A stretch of 64,000 bases of DNA. Origin: Reinekea thalattae. GTDB lineage: Bacteria > Pseudomonadota > Gammaproteobacteria > Pseudomonadales > Natronospirillaceae. Below are positions 18,106 through 26,578 of the stretch, piece by piece (the first letter of the stretch is position 1; each line of letters begins with the position of its first letter). Made by a program: the position numbers and the translations under genes. The notes under the pieces are model-generated. The model had not been told where the DNA came from. It made no database searches and was given only the letters and a program-made list of their open reading frames with translations. Where the stretch lies: NCBI RefSeq assembly GCF_008041945.1, contig NZ_VKAD01000001.1, positions 1,674,001 to 1,738,000 of the forward strand, written 5' to 3'.

Positions 18106-18131
18106 GATGTTTTGATAGGCATCAAAACATC
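18106..18131 (-). promoter_or_regulatory. Perfect inverted repeat before the GNAT/ASCH/NTPase cassette
   Basis: GATGTTTTGAT (18106-18116) and ATCAAAACATC (18121-18131) form an uninterrupted 11-bp stem with the 4-nt loop AGGC, ending 20 nt before the GNAT start codon. It is either an operator for a cassette protein or an mRNA leader hairpin. It lacks a T-run, so it is not an ordinary terminator. Confidence 0.7.
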
Positions 18132-18892
18132 TTCCTTAGTTATCTACATTTATATTAATTTGATCTCATAGGGATCGTTACACTCTGGCAGTCCTTTTTC
18201 TGACATTTTTTGAACCTTGTTAGTCAGATGGCCTCTCAGCCTTCCTTTCCTACTTCACTACACTGGAAAAATCCGGTGCCGGTATTGCCACTCCATTTAA
18301 TCAGGATAACTGGAGTCATTAGTAATCCCTTTACTACGAAGAGCTGAGCAAGATTACCTACCCATTTAACGCCATGTGAAGGTGTGAACAACGCAATACC
18401 AATACTACCGCATACCACCTTAAACACTAAATCCAATGCATTTTCTGAAGTCGTAATTGCTGCTCTGGTACCCAACCCGGTGAACTAGGTGCTCTTGATA
18501 AACGCTGCATGATGACAAGATTAGCAGCTCACCGTACTCACTTTCACAACACGAACGTAATGAATGGGCCACTCGCTAATTGAGTTTGTGAGCCTCTAAA
18601 TACGCTCTTGCCTCCATACATAGCGAAAGGCATCGTTTTTAGTATCGGAAACAATGCTCTGACTCTGTTCTAACAGCCATAAAACCGCCCCAACCAGAAG
18701 GATATCGCATTTCTACTGCTGCTTAATAAAGCTCTTTTTCGATATCATCGAGCGCCATAACACTTTATTCCACCGCCTAAGCAGCATTATACGGAGCGAT
18801 TTTTAAGACTTCTTAAAACAAAAAGCTCCGCTGAATAATCCTAATATGCTATCTCTTGCGCTAGCCTGTCAATTTGAATATTAAAAAATCTG
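18132..18892. other. Non-coding or decayed accessory DNA
   Basis: No convincing gene. On the minus strand a 79-codon frame (18236-18475) has two hydrophobic stretches (GSIGIALFTP, LFVVKGLLMTPVILIKW) but only a TTG start right after a stop. Further right a 40-codon frame encodes AVLWLLEQSQSIVSDTKNDA between two stops. Another frame holds ALDDIEKELY. This looks like pieces of old genes broken by stops and frameshifts, at the edge of the AT-rich cassette. I could not identify the ancestors. Confidence 0.5.
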
Positions 18893-18922
18893 CTATAAAA
18901 AAAGCCGACAAATATCGGCTTT
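18893..18922 (-). terminator. Rho-independent terminator of the alginate lyase gene
   Basis: AAAGCCGA (18901-18908) pairs with TCGGCTTT (18915-18922); read leftward, the stem is followed by a run of seven T. It lies about 40 nt after the lyase stop codon. Confidence 0.85.
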
Positions 18923-18963
18923 AAAAAGATTAGCTGAACGGTATTAGCCGCAGTGGCTAAGGA

Positions 18964-20448
18964 TTAATAGTTATAACCATCGTGACTGTTGCTAAGTTCG
19001 TAAATACTCAACTTGGCAGAATCATCACTGTCGCTCACATCATCATTTAAATAAATGCCGGCTTTAAAGAACATATAATTGTTGGAATCATCATAGCCGC
19101 TGCTCGACATGCTTATTTGCTTATATGCTAATTCTTGGCCATCCTGACTGATGGTGACAGATAAATAATCGCCATCGACATCGATGCTATAGGAGAAGGT
19201 TTCATTCAGTTTAATGCCGTCAGAAGGGTCAGTGAGGTTGGCCATATCTTCAACGTCAACATAGCTATTGTCACTGTTATCAATCATGTTACCCAACAGG
19301 CCGTACCATTTTTCTTTTTCACCATCCTCTTTTGCTTCTACTGAAGGCTCGTGCGCAAAGTAGATAGAGCCATAGGTGTTGTATGGGTACTTATGATAAT
19401 AAAGTCGGATCGGTTCGTTACCACTGGCGTGGATTTGACCAATCACAATGCGGCCAACTTTTTTGTAGTTCTCTAAGTCATCTTCATCCGAAGGGTTCGG
19501 GTCAAGCGAGCCAGTTGTGGTGACTTTATTAACAGCCAGCGTTACATCTAATGTGCCATCAATACCGCCAAACTCATCGTAGTCGCTACTGTTAATTGTT
19601 GAGAATGCCCAGTTATTGAGACGACCATTTCCGTCTGGGTCATCTTCATAGTCATAGCTAGTATCAATGCTGGTATCACCACGGCGAAGCATTTCTCTTA
19701 ACTCGGTACGGGTATATTTTGTACCCGATGATGTTTTGTAACCGCCAACGGTACATTCAAATACCATGGCGCCGCTGTCTTCATCGGTGTAAAAATATTC
19801 GCTTTCGTAGTTTTCATCATTGAGTTGATCTTCTTTGATGGAGTCGGCTTTACCGTCACCGTTGGTATCGGTCGGTACACTTAAATACCAATCCCAAAGA
19901 TCAAAGTTTCCTGCTGGTGCAACATCAGTACTCAGACCATAGTCACCGCCATTTGAACCGCCGCCTGAAGAACTGCCACCTGAAATAGTAACTTCGTTAA
20001 TATCGGTCCAGTCCGAACCGGTACTATTGGAGAAAGTTTTAATGCGAACATAACGAGCAGATACAGAATCGAAACTGTAGCTTTCAAAATCACCATTGCT
20101 GCTAACCAAACTGCTGCTGCCATAATAAACTTTGGTCCAGTCACTGGAGTCACCATTTTCGCTCAGCACTCGAATTTCAAAGTTGTAAGTGCGTGAGTCG
20201 CCTCGACCCCAAGCGATAGAAACTTCGTTCACCGATTGATCGCTAGCCAAATCTAATACTAGGTTTTCTGATGCGCCGTTTGCTGCGGCCCAACGAGTTT
20301 CCCAAGCACTGCTACCGTCGATAGCATTGCTGGCAGGGTAACTGCTGTGAGAACCACCCCAGTCGCTGGCATTGTCGATGTTTAATGTTGCTGCGTGCGC
20401 ACCTGCCGCTGCCAATAAGGCAGAGCATAGAAGCCAATTTTTTTTCAT
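18964..20448 (-). CDS. Secreted alginate lyase, CBM32 (F5/8 type C) plus PL7
   Basis: 494 residues: signal peptide (cleavage after AAAGAHA), an F5/8-type-C/CBM32 carbohydrate-binding module (about 22-160, with VNEVSIAWGRGDSRTYNFEI and ARYVRIKTFSNS), a Gly/Ser linker (about 162-172), and a PL7 alginate lyase domain (about 178-494). The three PL7 hallmarks are present: RTELREML, QIH (in VIGQIHASG) and YFKAG-type FFKAGIYLND. QIH rather than QVH is usually linked with guluronate-rich substrate. It cleaves algal alginate outside the cell by beta-elimination. No other alginate gene is nearby, so it stands alone. Nested inverted repeats upstream may be its operator. Confidence 0.93.
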   Translation of the reverse strand: MKKNWLLCSALLAAAGAHAATLNIDNASDWGGSHSSYPASNAIDGSSAWETRWAAANGASENLVLDLASDQSVNEVSIAWGRGDSRTYNFEIRVLSENGDSSDWTKVYYGSSSLVSSNGDFESYSFDSVSARYVRIKTFSNSTGSDWTDINEVTISGGSSSGGGSNGGDYGLSTDVAPAGNFDLWDWYLSVPTDTNGDGKADSIKEDQLNDENYESEYFYTDEDSGAMVFECTVGGYKTSSGTKYTRTELREMLRRGDTSIDTSYDYEDDPDGNGRLNNWAFSTINSSDYDEFGGIDGTLDVTLAVNKVTTTGSLDPNPSDEDDLENYKKVGRIVIGQIHASGNEPIRLYYHKYPYNTYGSIYFAHEPSVEAKEDGEKEKWYGLLGNMIDNSDNSYVDVEDMANLTDPSDGIKLNETFSYSIDVDGDYLSVTISQDGQELAYKQISMSSSGYDDSNNYMFFKAGIYLNDDVSDSDDSAKLSIYELSNSHDGYNY

Positions 20449-20534
20449 TGTGTAACCTTTATATTTTTATTGTTAATTAGGTTTTGATTTAAAGTCTATT
20501 GGCGTTTGAAACACTCAATAGTTCATGTGCCCTA

Positions 20535-20590
20535 ACGGTAAATAGATTTGCGTTTAAATTTTATTTTTATTTATAAACGCGACTTACCGT
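20535..20590. promoter_or_regulatory. Nested inverted repeats upstream of the alginate lyase
   Basis: Outer arms ACGGTAA (20535-20541) and TTACCGT (20584-20590), inner arms GCGTTTA (20550-20556) and TAAACGC (20574-20580), centred about 115 nt before the lyase start. The rest of the 411-nt gap to the flagellin gene shows no gene. This looks like a regulator site or pair of sites; which protein binds is unknown. Confidence 0.5.
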
Positions 20591-20859
20591 AAAACTAGGT
20601 TGAGTCGTCGACTTCTTTACAGACGACATCAGAAAAATACACTAACTTCTCAAAATGGCAATGCTATTTGTCATATTATATTCATAGAAATTGCGCTGAA
20701 TCTAACGAATCGGTGTTCTAGAAAATAAAACCAAGCTTGTTTTTAGCTAAGCCCAAAAAAGCGTCAAGAGTTTGGTATACAAAGCGAAACAGACGCACAG
20801 CAAAAAACCATTAAACTGCGTTGCAAAGACTTATTTTTTACAGAGCTTGGAGCCACATT

Positions 20860-21666
20860 ATGGTTATCTCTAACAACCCACTTTCGACTGGTTCATTAAA
20901 CAATACATCGAGCCGCATCGAGACACTGTTTGAACAGTTAAGCTCTGCAAAACAAATTAATAGTGCTGCCGACAATGCCGCAGGCCTTGCGATTTCGACT
21001 AGCTTCACTACCGAAACACAAGGAAATATTCAGGCGATTGAAAACGCCTCAACCGGAATTTCTTTAGCGCAAACAGCGGCCGGTTCTTTAGAAACCGTCA
21101 CAGACAACGTTCAGCGCATTCGTGAATTAGCAGTACAGGCGGCCAACGGCACTTACACCGACACGCAAAGAGAAGCGATTAACGCCGAAGCTCAACTGCT
21201 GATCGAAGACACGACAAACATTCTTGAAGAGTCTAATTTTAATGGTGTATCACTGTTTGACGGCGACCAAGCACAAGTCTTCCAAGTCGGTGCCGACGCT
21301 GGCGATACGCTGAGCGTCGAAAGTAATAGGTTAAGCGATGAAATTGCTGAATTAGATTTCAGCTCGATTGATCTTTCGACTATTGAGGGAGCAACGGCGG
21401 CCTTAGATATTAGCGACAGTATTATCGATGCTGTTAGTGCTACAGCGGCAGAATATGGCGCTGTGCAAAACCGATTTGAGTCGACCATCAGTTCATTAGA
21501 AGAAACGGTACTCAACAGTATTGAAGCGACCTCGCGTATCCAAGATACCGACTACGCAGAAGCCACCAGCCAATTGGCCAGCGAACAGGTAAAAGAGAAA
21601 GTTGGCATTGCCATGCAAGCACAAGCCAATGCCGACCAAGAAACCGTTCTCAAACTGCTGGGCTAA
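20860..21666 (+). CDS. Flagellin, short form, outside a flagellar cluster
   Basis: 268 residues with the conserved D0/D1 ends of flagellin: QLSSAKQINSAADNAAGLAI near residue 30 and RIRELAVQAANGT near 90, and at the C-terminus SRIQDTDYAEATSQLA and QANADQETVLKLLG. The variable D2/D3 part is almost absent. It would be exported by the flagellar type III system and polymerise into the filament. I start at the ATG 20860, which has GGAG 8 nt upstream and fits the family N-terminus. No flagellar gene, chaperone FliS or cap gene adjoins it, and I saw no clear sigma-28 or sigma-54 promoter. Confidence 0.9.
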   Translation: MVISNNPLSTGSLNNTSSRIETLFEQLSSAKQINSAADNAAGLAISTSFTTETQGNIQAIENASTGISLAQTAAGSLETVTDNVQRIRELAVQAANGTYTDTQREAINAEAQLLIEDTTNILEESNFNGVSLFDGDQAQVFQVGADAGDTLSVESNRLSDEIAELDFSSIDLSTIEGATAALDISDSIIDAVSATAAEYGAVQNRFESTISSLEETVLNSIEATSRIQDTDYAEATSQLASEQVKEKVGIAMQAQANADQETVLKLLG

Positions 21667-21717
21667 TTGAACCAGCCAAAAACTCTCGGCTATTTTTTAA
21701 TAGCGCGTTATCGGCCG

Positions 21718-21960
21718 CTATTTCAACCAACTTTTTATATCGTCTTCTTTTGGTATGCCTCCGGCATGAACGATTTTTTCATCGATCACCACTGCCGGTG
21801 TTGACATCACTCCGTAAGCCATAATATCGGCAGGGCTATCCACCTTTTGTAAATCAATTTCAACAGCCAACGAGTCTGCGGCTTGCTTAATGAGTTCTGC
21901 TGTTGCGACGCAACTTTTACAACCACTGCCTAACACTTTAATCGTTTTGATAGTTTTCAT
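21718..21960 (-). CDS. Small redox-active thioredoxin-like protein
   Basis: 80-residue minimal thioredoxin fold of the MTH895/redox-disulfide type: active site SGCKSCVAT (CXXC about residues 13-16), cis-Pro in VMSTPAVVIDEKIV. Encoded 39 nt after a DUF318/ArsP-like permease on the same strand, the usual pairing. It may pass electrons to the permease cysteines or handle metalloid-thiol chemistry (inference). GGAG-type site before the ATG at 21960. Confidence 0.88.
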   Translation of the reverse strand: MKTIKTIKVLGSGCKSCVATAELIKQAADSLAVEIDLQKVDSPADIMAYGVMSTPAVVIDEKIVHAGGIPKEDDIKSWLK

Positions 21961-21999
21961 ATTTTTCTCCTAATAAATTTAAGCTTGGTTTTATAATGT

Positions 22000-23010
22000 T
22001 TAAAACAGGCTGACGGTGTTAAAAATCCACCCAATCAGGGTAAAGGCGGTTAACAGAATGGCGAACACTGTCGCCAATAAACGCCACTGCATCACCTGCT
22101 TTAACAACAAAAATTCTGGAAAACTCGCCGCCACTGTACTCATACAAAAGGCGAGCGTGGTACCAACTGGCAAACCATTGATAAGCAGACTTTCCATAAT
22201 TGGAATAACACCGGTGGCATTCGAATAAAGCGGTATACCTAACAAAACCGCCGCTGGAACCGACCACCATTGGCCTGCACCCAAGTGTTCAGCGATCCAA
22301 CCGTCTGGCACAAAACCATGTAATGCGGCACCTAAACCGACACCAATAATCACCCACTTCCAGATGCGTTTAAAAATACTCAGCACCTCTTCTGCAGCAA
22401 ACTGATGGCGCTGTTTGAATGTTATTTTTTCAGCCTGCGCTGAGGTCGTCTCAGTCGTTGGCGCTAACGCAGCGTCGCTATCTTGCTGTCCTTGCGCTAA
22501 GGCTTTAGCGGCAAAATCTTGCAACCAGCGTTCAGCTTTTATGGCATCCAAAAACATTCCCGATAACACACCAACACTGATACCGACCAAAATATAAAGA
22601 GCGGTAAATTGCCAACCCAGAAGGCCAACCAATAGCAATACCGCAACCTCATTAATTAACGGTGACGTAATAAGAAACGCCATGGTGATACCTAAAGGAA
22701 TGCCCGCCGACGTAAAGCCTAAAAATACCGGGATGCTGGAGCAGGAACAGAAGGGGGTGATTGAGCCAAACATCGCGCCTAACCAATAGCCTAAAAATCG
22801 ATTCTTGCCGGATAAAAAGGTACGTACCCGCTCAACATTTAACGACGCGCGTAACAGCGCGATAAGATAGATCATCACCAACAGTAGGGCGAAAATTTTG
22901 CTGGTGTCTTCAATAAAAAAGTGCAGCGCTTGGCCGGCTTTCGTTTCTGGGTTCATTGCCAACAGCTGATAAACGACCCAAGACGCAAATTGAGTAAATA
23001 TCTGGAACAT
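22000..23010 (-). CDS. DUF318/ArsP-like permease
   Basis: 336-residue integral membrane protein of COG0701. The signature FGSITPFCSCSSIPVFLGF with its Cys-X-Cys pair lies about residue 80, and a second repeat begins SNATGVIPIMESLL. Eight or more hydrophobic segments, with a cytoplasmic loop of about 50 polar residues (160-210). Members include ArsP, which exports trivalent organoarsenicals, but the family is wider. It is followed by the thioredoxin-like gene and preceded by a SigZ-type sigma factor on the same strand, so the three may form one stress-response unit. Confidence 0.88.
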   Translation of the reverse strand: MFQIFTQFASWVVYQLLAMNPETKAGQALHFFIEDTSKIFALLLVMIYLIALLRASLNVERVRTFLSGKNRFLGYWLGAMFGSITPFCSCSSIPVFLGFTSAGIPLGITMAFLITSPLINEVAVLLLVGLLGWQFTALYILVGISVGVLSGMFLDAIKAERWLQDFAAKALAQGQQDSDAALAPTTETTSAQAEKITFKQRHQFAAEEVLSIFKRIWKWVIIGVGLGAALHGFVPDGWIAEHLGAGQWWSVPAAVLLGIPLYSNATGVIPIMESLLINGLPVGTTLAFCMSTVAASFPEFLLLKQVMQWRLLATVFAILLTAFTLIGWIFNTVSLF

Positions 23011-23118
23011 AAGCTACCTCTATTTGTATACCGTTTTAATAAAGACGGTTGGGTAGCGAAAAGGATGCGCATTATTTTTATTTTTTTAACGCCAATAGCT
23101 TAAACCGCTATAAGCGAC

Positions 23119-23673
23119 TTAGTCGCGTGCGGTAAAACCAGCAACATGTTGCTGTTCATCAAACTGAACCTGACAGGCCGTTTGCAACTGGGCTTGTAAG
23201 CGCTGCCGTGCTCTTCGCAGCCGTGACTTTACTGCCGTAATAGTCAAACCATGTTGGGCGGCATAATCGGCCTGTTTCATGCCGTCAATATCACAGGCTT
23301 GCAATATGGCTCGATCATCGTCTGAAATCTCACTCAGTACTCTTGGCAAACAGCATTGTGCTAGGTAGTCGATCAGTTCTAGCTCGTCTTCGGGTTGTTC
23401 GATAGAGAATTCATCGATATCAACCTTACCGGCGTGCTTACGTTGCTGATCAATCAGTAGGTTTTTGGCCACACGAAACAACCAAGCTTTGGTATGGGTT
23501 ACCTGACAAAAACCGTCTCGCTGACGCAGCAGTTTTAAAAAAACCTCTTGAGTTAGGTCTTCCGGTAATAGGTTGTCATGTTTAATGGTTTTTTTGAGCC
23601 ATGATAACAACTCAGCTTCATGATCTTGCCAAGCTTTTAACGCACATGGCACTGCACCTACATTATTTTCCAT
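23119..23673 (-). CDS. sigZ: ECF-type RNA polymerase sigma factor, SigZ-like
   Basis: 184 residues. Region 2 (about 15-85) includes PEDLTQEVFLKLLRQ and TKAWLFRVAKNLLIDQQRK. Region 4 (about 115-170) includes YAAQHGLTITAVKSRLRRARQRL, the -35-binding helix-turn-helix. The C-terminal tail with a Cys (TACQVQFDEQQHVAGF) is usual in SigZ. No anti-sigma gene adjoins it. The ATG at 23673 has AGGA about 9 nt upstream. Downstream on the same strand come the permease and thioredoxin genes, its probable targets (inference). Confidence 0.88.
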   Translation of the reverse strand: MENNVGAVPCALKAWQDHEAELLSWLKKTIKHDNLLPEDLTQEVFLKLLRQRDGFCQVTHTKAWLFRVAKNLLIDQQRKHAGKVDIDEFSIEQPEDELELIDYLAQCCLPRVLSEISDDDRAILQACDIDGMKQADYAAQHGLTITAVKSRLRRARQRLQAQLQTACQVQFDEQQHVAGFTARD

Positions 23674-23761
23674 CGCTGTCATTCCTAAAACCCAGTTAAG
23701 CGATAGTAACGCGAACATTGCTGAGGCGCTTGCAGTAGATCAAACAAGCTATTTTTTGCAT

Positions 23762-23792
23762 AAAAAAAGCCGGCGATAGCGCCAGCTTTTTC
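23762..23792 (-). terminator. Rho-independent terminator after the D-amino-acid transaminase gene
   Basis: Read leftward: AGCTGGCG, 4-nt loop, CGCCGGCT with one G-T pair, then a run of seven T. About 25 nt past the stop codon. Confidence 0.82.
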
Positions 23793-23816
23793 AGGTTATT
23801 TAAATAACACTTATAT

Positions 23817-24674
23817 TTAGCAATCGATGTCGTAACAGTGTTTGCTATAGAGTGTTTGTGCTTTAAGCCAAACGTCGCCAATTTCGCCAGAACCGACTTT
23901 TTGGCCATCCACTTGGATAACAGGGCCGACTTCTTTACTGGCACTGGTCATCCAAATTTCATCGGCATCTAACACTTCTTGCTTGCTAACCGCGCGCTCA
24001 ACCACTTTGATATCGCTGTGCTCAGCAAGAATAGTTAATAGGATTTTTCGGGTAATCCCAGGCAACAGTTCATCGCTTAATGGCGGTGTATAAACCACAC
24101 CGTCCTTAACAATATAGGCATTCGAGGAACTGCCTTCTGTTAAGTTACCGTCACCATTAAACAGTAGGGTTTCATCGTAACCCTCGCCGTAACTCTGTTG
24201 GAAATGCAAAACATTACCGAGCAGTGAGGTCGATTTAATATGACAACGCTGCCAACGCAGATCATCAGCAGTTACAACCTTTAGGGTATGAGCTTGTGCT
24301 TTATCGGCGACATGAGCTGGGCCAATTTGCCATGTGTAAGCAAACACTGTTGGCTCAACTTTATCGGGGAAACCATGAAAACGTTTTTCGTAGGTGCCTC
24401 GGCTAACTTGGATATAAACGTTTAAATCGTCACCGTCGTTTTTTTCTAACAGCTCTGCAATCACTTGCTTCAATGGCTCTGCATCGAACTCTACGCCAAT
24501 AGAACGCAAACCGTTTTCCATACGCTTTAAATGCAGACCTAAGCCAACACCCTTACCCTGATGCGTTGGAATGACTTCATAGATACCGTCACCAAATAAA
24601 AAACCACGGTCCATTGGTGATATTTTTGCCTCAGAGGCTTCCATATAAGCACCATTTAAATAGACGATCGACAT
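23817..24674 (-). CDS. dat: D-amino-acid transaminase (class IV PLP)
   Basis: 285 residues, fold-type IV aminotransferase. It begins MSIVYLNGAYMEASEAKISP, then MDRGFLFGDGIYEVIP as in D-amino-acid transaminases. The PLP lysine lies in CHIKSTSLLGNV (about residue 145), and EGSSSNAYIV and LPGITRKILL bind the cofactor phosphate. It moves amino groups between D-amino acids and 2-oxo acids (D-Ala/D-Glu). Last of a three-gene operon with the two halves of D-glutamate cyclase, 20 nt after the upstream gene, so the operon probably degrades D-amino acids via D-glutamate. Confidence 0.9.
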   Translation of the reverse strand: MSIVYLNGAYMEASEAKISPMDRGFLFGDGIYEVIPTHQGKGVGLGLHLKRMENGLRSIGVEFDAEPLKQVIAELLEKNDGDDLNVYIQVSRGTYEKRFHGFPDKVEPTVFAYTWQIGPAHVADKAQAHTLKVVTADDLRWQRCHIKSTSLLGNVLHFQQSYGEGYDETLLFNGDGNLTEGSSSNAYIVKDGVVYTPPLSDELLPGITRKILLTILAEHSDIKVVERAVSKQEVLDADEIWMTSASKEVGPVIQVDGQKVGSGEIGDVWLKAQTLYSKHCYDIDC

Positions 24675-24694
24675 AATGCCTTCACTCCTGCCAG

Positions 24695-25549
24695 TTACAA
24701 AGATTGACGGTAATTTGCCGCCAATAGGGTTAGTTCATTTAATAATGCAATGCCCACTTCCATGGACAATCCATCTTCGGTTAATTCATTTTTACGGGTA
24801 ACGCCATCGACACTGCCCAGTTCAGATAAGAAACTTAAAATCTCAGCGGGCTTATGCTGGCTAAGCAAAGGCTTATTAGTAATGCACTCCAACAAGGCAA
24901 CCAAACCAATCGCTCCCCAGTTAGAGACATCTGCCAATACCAGTTCAGTACAGCTGGTATGTGCTGGCTGAATATCTAAAGAGCGAACCGCTTCTTTAAC
25001 TTTGCCCATACCGATTTCATTGCCGCCATCGCCAATGGCAATGGTTTCGCACTGTGCGTTTTCAAAAAAGGAATCGAAACAGGCGGCGCGTTCGCTGATG
25101 ACTTCGCCGCGCATATTGTAATACTGGCCGTCTTCAGAAAGCCCCGGTCGCTCAATAGAAATCAGCAACTCAGGCTGCCAATGCGCCAATGCCGATAACG
25201 CTTCTGATTTTCGCTCGGCATGCGGGCCAACAATGAGAGGATGAACGCGATAGCTCTTCCTTAATTGTGTAGAAAGCGGCGCGCCACAGACTAATACAGG
25301 CTCGGCACCTAAGGCTTCCAGTGCGTTATATAAACAAATCGCGCCAACAGGGCCATCGGTTTCGAAGGTGTCGCCTACTGGAAAGCCAGTGCCAATCAAT
25401 ACCGAACCCTTAACGTTGGCCATTAATTGCGCCGCACGTAATAACGAGCCGCCTTCTATTTTGCTGTATACATCTTGCATGCCGCGCAAATTACGCTGCA
25501 CCAAGATGGCTTCCATTTTTAAGCCCAGCGCTTCTAGTGTTGTTGCCAT
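24695..25549 (-). CDS. DUF4392 protein, C-terminal half of D-glutamate cyclase
   Basis: 284 residues of the DUF4392 family: GSVLIGTGFPVGDTFETDGP near residue 50 and IAIGDGGNEIGMGKV near 170, both nearly invariant. In mammals this domain is fused to a DUF1445 domain in DGLUCY, shown to convert D-glutamate to 5-oxo-D-proline. Here the DUF1445 protein is a separate gene 10 nt upstream. With the D-amino-acid transaminase downstream, a role in D-glutamate disposal is likely. Confidence 0.85.
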   Translation of the reverse strand: MATTLEALGLKMEAILVQRNLRGMQDVYSKIEGGSLLRAAQLMANVKGSVLIGTGFPVGDTFETDGPVGAICLYNALEALGAEPVLVCGAPLSTQLRKSYRVHPLIVGPHAERKSEALSALAHWQPELLISIERPGLSEDGQYYNMRGEVISERAACFDSFFENAQCETIAIGDGGNEIGMGKVKEAVRSLDIQPAHTSCTELVLADVSNWGAIGLVALLECITNKPLLSQHKPAEILSFLSELGSVDGVTRKNELTEDGLSMEVGIALLNELTLLAANYRQSL

Positions 25550-25559
25550 AAACGCCTCG

Positions 25560-26336
25560 TTAAAAAACAGCTAACTTACTGTTTGGAATGTCAGTGACCA
25601 ACATAGCGCCAGGGCTATGGGTGATGCAGATCGGTGGTTTTGCCTGTTTTATAACTGCTTGTGGTGTGACACCACAGGCGGTAAAGACCGGTAGTTCGTC
25701 GTCATTAACGGTTACGGCTTCGCCATAGTCCGGCGATTGAATATCGCTGATACCAATCAGTGCTGGGTCGCCCAAATGCACCGGCGCACCATGAACATCG
25801 GGGAAACGGCTGCAAATTTGGATCATGCGGATCGCATCGGCAGCTTTAAAAGGACGCATACTGACCACCTGATTACCATAAAAGCGTTCAGTCGGCTGGC
25901 AGGCCATATTGGTGTTAAACATGGGGACGTTTTTCTTTTCGCTGATATTGCGAATTTCCAAACCATCCGCCAATAAGGCCTCTTCAAAAGAAAACGAGCA
26001 GCCAATCAAAAAGGTGACAAAGTCATCTTGCCATAGGTCAGCGACATTATTGGGCTCATCGGTCATTTCACCTTCGCGCCACACTCGGTATTGCGGTAGA
26101 TCAGAACGGATATCGATCTCTTTACCACCGATGTTTAAAATCGGGTCGCCCGGCGTCTTAGAAAACGCCACGATAGGGCAGGCTTTGGGATTTTGCTGAG
26201 CAAAGACAAAAAACTCATCGGCCCAGTCTTTTGGCAATATCACCAGGTTAGCCTGCACAAAACCGGCACAATAGCCCGATGTATGGCTAGTGAAGCTGCC
26301 GTCACGACAAGCTAAGCGTAATTCTTCAGGTGTCAT
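25560..26336 (-). CDS. DUF1445 (putative hydro-lyase), N-terminal half of D-glutamate cyclase
   Basis: 258 residues of the DUF1445/YcsI family: [17 protein letters not shown] near the start, [14 protein letters not shown] in the middle, and CGVTPQAVI plus [12 protein letters not shown] near the end. Usually annotated putative hydro-lyase; it is homologous to the N-terminal half of mammalian D-glutamate cyclase. First gene of the D-amino-acid operon. The 242-nt gap upstream, shared with a LysR gene on the same strand, is AT-rich and contains an imperfect ATTTAACT/AGTTAAAT inverted repeat near 26458-26492 but no gene. Confidence 0.85.
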   Translation of the reverse strand: MTPEELRLACRDGSFTSHTSGYCAGFVQANLVILPKDWADEFFVFAQQNPKACPIVAFSKTPGDPILNIGGKEIDIRSDLPQYRVWREGEMTDEPNNVADLWQDDFVTFLIGCSFSFEEALLADGLEIRNISEKKNVPMFNTNMACQPTERFYGNQVVSMRPFKAADAIRMIQICSRFPDVHGAPVHLGDPALIGISDIQSPDYGEAVTVNDDELPVFTACGVTPQAVIKQAKPPICITHSPGAMLVTDIPNSKLAVF

Positions 26337-26578
26337 CTACTCTCTCCAAAGGATCCTGTTCACAGATAGGGTGTTTTACAAGCAATCTTTATGCGTAAAC
26401 CCGCCTGTGTTTTTCAACCGTCATCTTAGCAAATTAGAATTAACAGTTCGTTAGGCTATTTAACTTAAATAAAGTAAGAATAAAGAGTTAAATTCTGTAT
26501 TAATAAACAAAATAGATGAAACCACTTAAAATAAATTAATATTCAGGAATTAACTCGATGTGTGAATTTGATCACCTG

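Noticed and set aside
18236-18475. 79-codon minus-strand frame with hydrophobic stretches
   Set aside because: Starts only at a TTG next to a stop, has no ribosome site, and lies in decayed DNA; kept only as part of the region description.
16108-18900. Integron cassette or IS-bounded island around the GNAT cassette
   Set aside because: No attC-like arms, integrase, transposase or terminal inverted repeats could be seen at the edges.
20700-20859. Possible sigma-28 or sigma-54 promoter before flagellin
   Set aside because: No sequence close to GCCGATAA or to TGGCAC-N5-TTGC with correct spacing was found.
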